DNA from: an uncultured Eubacteriales bacterium
GTDB taxonomy: Bacteria > Bacillota > Clostridia > Oscillospirales > UBA644
Reading direction: 5' to 3'
Length of the DNA: 18,390 nucleotides
Assembly (NCBI GenBank): GCA_934486965.1
Contig: CAKSQP010000022.1
Location: 1 to 18,390 of the forward strand
The notes beneath the pieces are model-generated. The model made no database searches. It saw only the letters and a program-made list of their open reading frames with translations, and was not told where the DNA came from. Both the position numbers and the translations under genes were made by a program. Within the stretch, counting starts at the first letter, position 1. Each line of letters opens with the position of its first letter. Below are positions 14,273-18,390 of the stretch, piece by piece.

Positions 14273-14917
14273 TCAGAATTTTTTATGGACGCCCGTAACC
14301 GAAAATTCGACCCATTCGGCGATATTTACCGCATGGTCGCCTATCCGCTCGAAATATTTTGCGATCATCAGAATATCGAGAGCATATTCCCCGTCGGCGG
14401 AATTCTCTGCAATCATTCCGATAAGCGTCTTTTTGATTTGCAAAAAGTCGTTATCTACGATATCGTCGTATTTGCAGACCTCTTCGGCAAGTTTCAGGTC
14501 ACCGCGGACATAAGCGTCTACGCTGTCGGTCACCATCTTGATAGTCGCTTCCGCCATTTTTCGGATACCGTGACACTCTGCGCCCGTTCTTCCGTTAAGA
14601 AAAACGATAATTTCCGCAATATCCTCCGCCTGATCGCCGATTCTTTCCATATCGGTGATCATTTTAAGAGCGGCGGAAATAACCCGCAGATCTCTTGCGA
14701 CAGGCTGTTGTTGGAGAAGAAGTTTGAGACAGATATTTTCTATTTCCCGCTCCATCTGATCGATCGAGTGACCCTGCTCCATTGCCTTTTTCGCGCCTTC
14801 TGTATTTCCCGACAGCAAAGCCTCGGCGGCAAGAGCGATAATGCTTTCGCATTCAGCGCCCATCTCCGTCATTTTTTTATTCAGAAGTTCAAGTTGTTCG
14901 TCGAATCTGTTTCTCAT
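14273..14917 (-). CDS. phoU: Phosphate signalling/transport regulator PhoU
   Basis: This 214-residue cytoplasmic protein consists of two PhoU three-helix bundles. Each has the conserved metal-binding signature: ERIGDQAEDIAE (91-102) and ERIGDHAVNIAE (190-201). PhoU links the Pst transporter to the PhoR-type sensor kinase and restrains phosphate uptake and Pho signalling when phosphate is ample. It starts with ATG 14917, two bases after the pstB stop; the GGAAGG inside the last pstB codons is the likely ribosome site. As in most bacteria it closes the pst operon. Length is normal for the family. No PhoR/PhoP (PhoB) pair is in the window. Confidence 0.96.
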   Translation of the reverse strand: MRNRFDEQLELLNKKMTEMGAECESIIALAAEALLSGNTEGAKKAMEQGHSIDQMEREIENICLKLLLQQQPVARDLRVISAALKMITDMERIGDQAEDIAEIIVFLNGRTGAECHGIRKMAEATIKMVTDSVDAYVRGDLKLAEEVCKYDDIVDNDFLQIKKTLIGMIAENSADGEYALDILMIAKYFERIGDHAVNIAEWVEFSVTGVHKKF

Positions 14918-14919
14918 AA

Positions 14920-15675
14920 TTATCCGAACCTTCCCGTAATATAATCTTCGGTACGCTTATCTTCGGGCTGTGAAAATATCTTTTCGGTCGCTCCGAATTC
15001 AACAAGCTCGCCAAGGAGAAAAAATGCCGTATAATCGGAGATCCTGACCGCCTGCTGCATATTGTGCGTAACCATGACGACCGTATACTCTTCCTTTAAC
15101 TGCAAAGTAAGGTCCTCTATTCTCGAAGTTGAAATAGGGTCGAGAGCGGAGGTCGGTTCGTCCATTAAAAGAATTTTCGGTTTTACCGCAAGCGCGCGGG
15201 CGATACACAGCCTCTGCTGCTGCCCGCCCGAAAGTCCGAGCGCGTTTTTCTTAAGCCTGTCCTTCACCTCGTCCCAGATAGCCGCCCCGCGAAGCGCTTC
15301 CTCGACTATCGCGTCAAGTTTCGCACGGTTTTTTATTCCGTGAGTTCTCGGACCGTAAGCGATATTATCGTAAATACTCATCGGGAAAGGGTTCGGTTTC
15401 TGAAAGACCATACCTATGTCTTTCCGAAGTTCGTTTACGTCAACGCCTTTATCAAAAATATCGCGCCCGCCGTAAAACACGTTTCCCGAAATTTTAACCG
15501 TCGGAATAAGATCGTTCATTCGGTTTAAGGTTTTCAGAAACGTGGATTTCCCGCAGCCCGACGGTCCGATAAGCGCGGTGATACTTTTTTCGGGAATATT
15601 TATATTTATATTTTTAATCGCCTGATTATCGCCGTACCATAAACATAAATTTTCCGCCGTCATTATATTGTTCAT
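14920..15675 (-). CDS. pstB: Phosphate ABC transporter ATP-binding protein PstB
   Basis: This 251-residue ATPase powers phosphate import through PstC-PstA. Motifs are Walker A GPSGCGKST (37-45), Q-loop Q92 within the PstB-specific FQKPNPFPMSIYDN (91-104), signature LSGGQ (148-152), Walker B ILLMDE (168-173) and H-loop H204. The FQKPNPFP block and the DEPTSALDP sequence distinguish PstB from other importer ATPases. Its ATG overlaps the pstA stop by 4 bases (ATGA), with an AGGAGAGG site ahead of it; an ATG four codons later is a possible alternative. Length is normal for the family. Confidence 0.97.
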   Translation of the reverse strand: MNNIMTAENLCLWYGDNQAIKNININIPEKSITALIGPSGCGKSTFLKTLNRMNDLIPTVKISGNVFYGGRDIFDKGVDVNELRKDIGMVFQKPNPFPMSIYDNIAYGPRTHGIKNRAKLDAIVEEALRGAAIWDEVKDRLKKNALGLSGGQQQRLCIARALAVKPKILLMDEPTSALDPISTSRIEDLTLQLKEEYTVVMVTHNMQQAVRISDYTAFFLLGELVEFGATEKIFSQPEDKRTEDYITGRFG

Positions 15676-16514
15676 AGACCTCTCCTTTTTGAAAAGTGCC
15701 TGCCGACAGCCGTTGCCGCCGCATTTATAAGCAAAGTCAAAAGCATCAGTATCGCGGCGATGGCAAAAGCGACTCCGAACTCGCCCTCCTCTTTTGCATA
15801 AACGTAAAGCGCAACGGTAAGCGTTGCCCCCGGTCTTGCAAGCCCCTCGAATATCCCGTTAAGGGCATGCGCAAAGCCCGCCGTAAAGAGAAGCGCCGCG
15901 GATTCTCCCAAAATCCTGCCGACGGAAAGAATACACCCCGTAACAACTCCGTCGACGCAGCCCGGCAAAACGACGGTGCGGATAACCCTCCATTTTCCGG
16001 CACCGAGCCCGAACGCCCCCTCTCTGTATGCCTGAGGCACCGTCTTCAGGCTTTCCTGAGTCGTTCGCATAACCGTCGGAAGATTCATTATAACGAGGGT
16101 AAGAGCCCCCGCAAGAAGACTTGTTCCGAAATTATTCGAAAAAAGAAGCATACCGACAAGCCCGTAGATTATAGACGGAATACCCGAAAGAGTCTCGGCG
16201 GCGTATTCTATTACGGAAACGACTTTTTTGTTTCCCGCATATTCCGTAAGGTAAATTGCGGCGCCCACTCCGAGAGGCAAAACTATGACGACAGTCGCGA
16301 TAACGATATACAGCGTATTCAGAATGTCGGGCAGAATACCTATCTTTCCCGCAAGGATACTCGGCTTTGTGGTGAGGAATTCCCACGATATATGCGGAAG
16401 CCCCTTTGCAAGAACGTAAATAAAGAGAAAGAGGACAAGAGCCGAGGTGAGCGCCGCGGAAACAAACATCAGCGCCCGCATAAGATATATATAAAATTTT
16501 CGGTTTGTTTTCAT
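15672..16514 (-). CDS. pstA: Phosphate ABC transporter permease PstA
   Basis: This 280-residue inner-membrane protein has about six membrane segments and forms the phosphate channel with PstC. The binding-protein-dependent transport fold is shown by ETLSGIPSIIYGLVGM in the middle and by the EAA coupling region TVPQAYREGAFGLGAGKW, followed by GRILGESAAL. Its ATG follows the pstC stop with no gap (TAAATG), and its stop overlaps the pstB start, so the genes are coupled. The ribosome site, GGAG, is inside the end of pstC. Family length is normal. Confidence 0.96.
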   Translation of the reverse strand: MKTNRKFYIYLMRALMFVSAALTSALVLFLFIYVLAKGLPHISWEFLTTKPSILAGKIGILPDILNTLYIVIATVVIVLPLGVGAAIYLTEYAGNKKVVSVIEYAAETLSGIPSIIYGLVGMLLFSNNFGTSLLAGALTLVIMNLPTVMRTTQESLKTVPQAYREGAFGLGAGKWRVIRTVVLPGCVDGVVTGCILSVGRILGESAALLFTAGFAHALNGIFEGLARPGATLTVALYVYAKEEGEFGVAFAIAAILMLLTLLINAAATAVGRHFSKRRGL

Positions 16515-17387
16515 TTATTTTTTCTTCTCCCGTTTCAAAAAGAAATTCAGGGTCGCGTTTATAAGCAAAATAAACAGATACAAAACCAACGCTATTGAAA
16601 AAAGGGCGTTTCTTTGCAGACTTCCGGGGCTTGAATAGGACATTTCGCTCGCGACCGCGGTCGTAAGAAAACGCACGCTCTGAAAAAGGGACGGCATATT
16701 CGCGACGTTTCCCGCAACCATCATAACAGCCATCGCCTCCCCTATCGCGCGCCCGACTCCCAAAACGACAGCCGCCGCAATTCCGCTCTTTGCCGCAGGA
16801 ACGGACACTCTGAAATACGTCTCGGTCGCCGTTGCTCCGAGCGCAAGAGACGCATCTTCATATTCTTTCGGAACTGCGTCGAGAGCGGAAACCGAAACCT
16901 TTATTATGTTCGGCAGTATCATGATGGCAAGAACTATTATTGCCGAAAGAAGCCCCGAACCGTCGGGAACGCCGAAAATTTTTCTTACCGAAGGCACGAG
17001 CACCAACATTCCGACAAGTCCGTAAACAACAGACGGAATTCCCGCAAGGAGATTCACACAACTTTCCATTATACGTCTGACGGTCTTATTCGCGACCTTC
17101 GAAAGGAATACCGCCGTAAAAAAGCCTATCGGGACGCCTATAAGAAGAGCGCCCGCCATTCCGTAAACGCTCGTCAGAATAAAAGGCAGGATCCCGAATT
17201 TCGGGTCTGCGGCGGTCGACGCCCATTCTTTGCCGAATAAAAAGTTGAAAATGCCTATTTCCTTTATCGCGGGGATACCCGAAACAATGAGGTATACGGT
17301 AATTACGAGGACACAGCCGACAGTAATAAGTCCGAGGATAAGAAACACTCCGTGTACCGTATTTTCAAGAAATCTGTTCTTCTTCAT
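16515..17387 (-). CDS. pstC: Phosphate ABC transporter permease PstC
   Basis: This 290-residue membrane protein has about six membrane segments. It carries the PstC/PstA hallmarks LLAGIPSVVYGLVGM, the coupling-loop sequence AVPKEYEDASLALGAT, and GVGRAIGEAMAVMMVAGN near the C-terminal third. With PstA it makes the translocation pore that accepts phosphate from PstS. Being directly after pstS and before pstA distinguishes it from PstA. ATG 17387 has a GAGGTG site about 5 bases upstream, within the 14-base gap after the pstS stop. Confidence 0.96.
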   Translation of the reverse strand: MKKNRFLENTVHGVFLILGLITVGCVLVITVYLIVSGIPAIKEIGIFNFLFGKEWASTAADPKFGILPFILTSVYGMAGALLIGVPIGFFTAVFLSKVANKTVRRIMESCVNLLAGIPSVVYGLVGMLVLVPSVRKIFGVPDGSGLLSAIIVLAIMILPNIIKVSVSALDAVPKEYEDASLALGATATETYFRVSVPAAKSGIAAAVVLGVGRAIGEAMAVMMVAGNVANMPSLFQSVRFLTTAVASEMSYSSPGSLQRNALFSIALVLYLFILLINATLNFFLKREKKK

Positions 17388-17401
17388 CTGGACACCTCAA
17401 T

Positions 17402-18202
17402 TTATTTTGCGGGGACAGCACCCGCTTTCGCAATAACGTCGCCCGCAGCGGCGGAAGTGATATAATCAAAGAACGACTGAGCGTTTTCCGAAAGTTTTTC
17501 ACCGGATCTCGTAACAAGAATAAAAGGTCTCTGTATTACATAACTGCCGTTCTTGACAGTATCTTCGCTCGGAGAGACACCGCCGACGGAAAGCGCTTTT
17601 ACGCTGTCTTTGACCGCCGCAAGAGACGCATAACCGACGGCGTTCGGATTTCCTGCGACCGTCGTTATGACGTCGCCCGTGGAAGTGAGTTCCTGACGGT
17701 ATTTACATTCAGATTCCGTACCAGTAACGGACTCAAAGCCGTCTCTCGTGCCGCTCCCCGCTTCCCTGCCGATAAGAACGATCTCCGCGTCGTCGCCTCC
17801 GACTTCCTTCCAGTTTGTTATCTTGCCCGTATATATTTTCTTTACAGTATCAATATCAAGGTCCGAAACAGGATTTTCGGGATTTACGATAACGGCTATT
17901 CCGTCAAATGCAAGAACCGTGCCGTCAAGTCCCGCCTGTTTTTCTTCGTCTTTAAGATTTCTGCTCGAAAGACCTATATCGCAGCGACCTTCTTTTACCG
18001 CCTGAATTCCTGAACCCGAACCTGTCGCGTTATAAGTTACCGAAATTCCCGTATCGTTTTCGAAAGCCTCCGCCAAAGCGCCGATGACCGTACTCATGGA
18101 AGTCGAACCGTCTGTCGAAACTCCCGTATTTCCCGAAGAACAACCGATGAGCAAAGCACAAAGCATTGCCGCAACAACAAGTAAACTGATAATTTTTTTC
18201 AT
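17402..18202 (-). CDS. pstS: Phosphate-binding lipoprotein PstS
   Basis: This 266-residue extracytoplasmic receptor captures phosphate for PstCAB. A lysine-start signal peptide ends in the lipobox LIGC with the lipidated cysteine at residue 21, so it is tethered to the membrane as in Gram-positives. Phosphate-site motifs are visible: DGSTSMSTV near the mature N-terminus, TGSGSGIQAV, and GREAGSGTRDGFE. The chosen start is ATG 18202 with AAAGGA about 11 bases upstream; a TTG at 18211 gives three more residues but is too close to that site. It heads the pst operon and is preceded by Pho-box-like repeats, so it is probably induced by phosphate starvation. The length, at the short end for PstS, is typical of Clostridia-type proteins. 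Confidence 0.96.
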   Translation of the reverse strand: MKKIISLLVVAAMLCALLIGCSSGNTGVSTDGSTSMSTVIGALAEAFENDTGISVTYNATGSGSGIQAVKEGRCDIGLSSRNLKDEEKQAGLDGTVLAFDGIAVIVNPENPVSDLDIDTVKKIYTGKITNWKEVGGDDAEIVLIGREAGSGTRDGFESVTGTESECKYRQELTSTGDVITTVAGNPNAVGYASLAAVKDSVKALSVGGVSPSEDTVKNGSYVIQRPFILVTRSGEKLSENAQSFFDYITSAAAGDVIAKAGAVPAK

Positions 18203-18223
18203 TTTTCTCAATATCCTTTCTTA

Positions 18224-18292
18224 TTTATACAACTGTATTTTACCCTATTGCGGTAAAATTCATAAGACCATACCTGTAAAATCGAGGTAAAA
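18224..18292 (-). promoter_or_regulatory. pst operon promoter with Pho-box-like repeats
   Basis: On the minus strand a -10 TATAAA (18224-18229) has no good -35. Upstream are three same-orientation TTTTAC elements at 18253-18258, 18276-18281 and 18287-18292, spaced 23 and 11 bases, so on the same DNA face. They resemble the TT(A/T)ACA repeats bound by PhoP/PhoB. The nearest one also forms an 8-bp inverted repeat with 18237-18244. A weak -35 plus upstream repeats suits an activator-dependent promoter. The remainder, about 18293-18355, shows nothing clear. Confidence 0.7.
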
Positions 18293-18355
18293 AATGGCTG
18301 AGGACTGATAAGTAAGTATTGCTTCAAAACTTCGCCTTTCGGCACAATAATGCGT

Positions 18356-18390
18356 TAAAAACCCCGGATATGCGACAGCATTATCCGGGG
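18356..18390 (-). terminator. Terminator of an upstream minus-strand gene outside the window
   Basis: On the minus strand CCCCGGAT, a bulged A, ATGC, loop TGTC, GCAT and ATCCGGGG form a strong hairpin followed by TTTTTAA. It marks the end of a gene beyond base 18390 and insulates the pst promoter. Confidence 0.88.

Noticed and set aside
14264..14944. 226-codon plus-strand frame across phoU
   Set aside because: It lies antisense to phoU, which has both conserved signatures; the frame runs past the gene ends without any coding evidence.
18203..18211. pstS start at TTG 18211
   Set aside because: It is only 2-3 bases from the AAAGGA ribosome site; ATG 18202 gives a standard lipoprotein signal peptide.
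1..18390. Mobile elements, CRISPR arrays, tRNA or rRNA genes, phage genes, defence systems
   Set aside because: I found no transposase, integrase, terminal repeats, regularly spaced repeats, tRNA-like folds or defence-enzyme motifs. Gene order is conventional for a core chromosome region.

Overview
The window looks like a chromosomal segment of a Gram-positive, low-to-moderate GC Firmicute, most likely a Clostridia-type gut or anaerobic lineage. The evidence is several consensus sigma-A promoters (TTGACA-17-TATAAT), strong GGAGG ribosome binding sites, a guanine-class purine riboswitch, a YtrA-type GntR regulator with a matching operator, a diacylglyceryl-lipoprotein PstS, and surface-protein architecture with FIVAR-like and Ig-like segments. 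The species cannot be fixed from the sequence alone. Almost every gene is on the minus strand; only the purine permease is on plus.

Layout from left to right: (1) 1-418, an acyl carrier protein gene overlapping the start of an unrecognised gene that leaves the window, the visible end of a possible ACP-dependent operon. (2) 506-4137, a 1164-residue exported surface protein with its own strong promoter, an operator-like palindrome at the start site, and a terminator. (3) 4175-6556, a purine-salvage divergon: a phosphoribosyltransferase on minus, and on plus a guanine-riboswitch-controlled NCS2 hypoxanthine/guanine-type permease. (4) 6558-9528, a small DUF378 membrane protein followed by a fused ATPase-permease ABC protein, driven by a promoter that overlaps a long inverted repeat. 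(5) 9519-14254, a four-gene operon in transcript order ABC ATPase, ABC permease with a large soluble domain, GntR/YtrA-type repressor and D-alanyl-D-alanine carboxypeptidase. It is preceded by a perfect promoter with a 13-bp-armed palindrome that fits the YtrA operator pattern. (6) 14240-18292, a complete phosphate operon pstS-pstC-pstA-pstB-phoU with Pho-box-like repeats upstream. (7) 18356-18390, the terminator of a further minus-strand gene outside the window.

Regions 4 and 5 together read as a cell-envelope stress/remodelling locus: two different ABC systems, a penicillin-binding-type carboxypeptidase and a repressor whose B. subtilis relative responds to cell-wall antibiotics. The most striking structure is at 14196-14263, where the phoU terminator, the next operon's promoter and its operator are nested. 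The -35 hexamer is exactly the terminator loop, the U-tract is promoter spacer, and the operator overlaps the -10. No mobile element, CRISPR array, tRNA or rRNA gene was seen.
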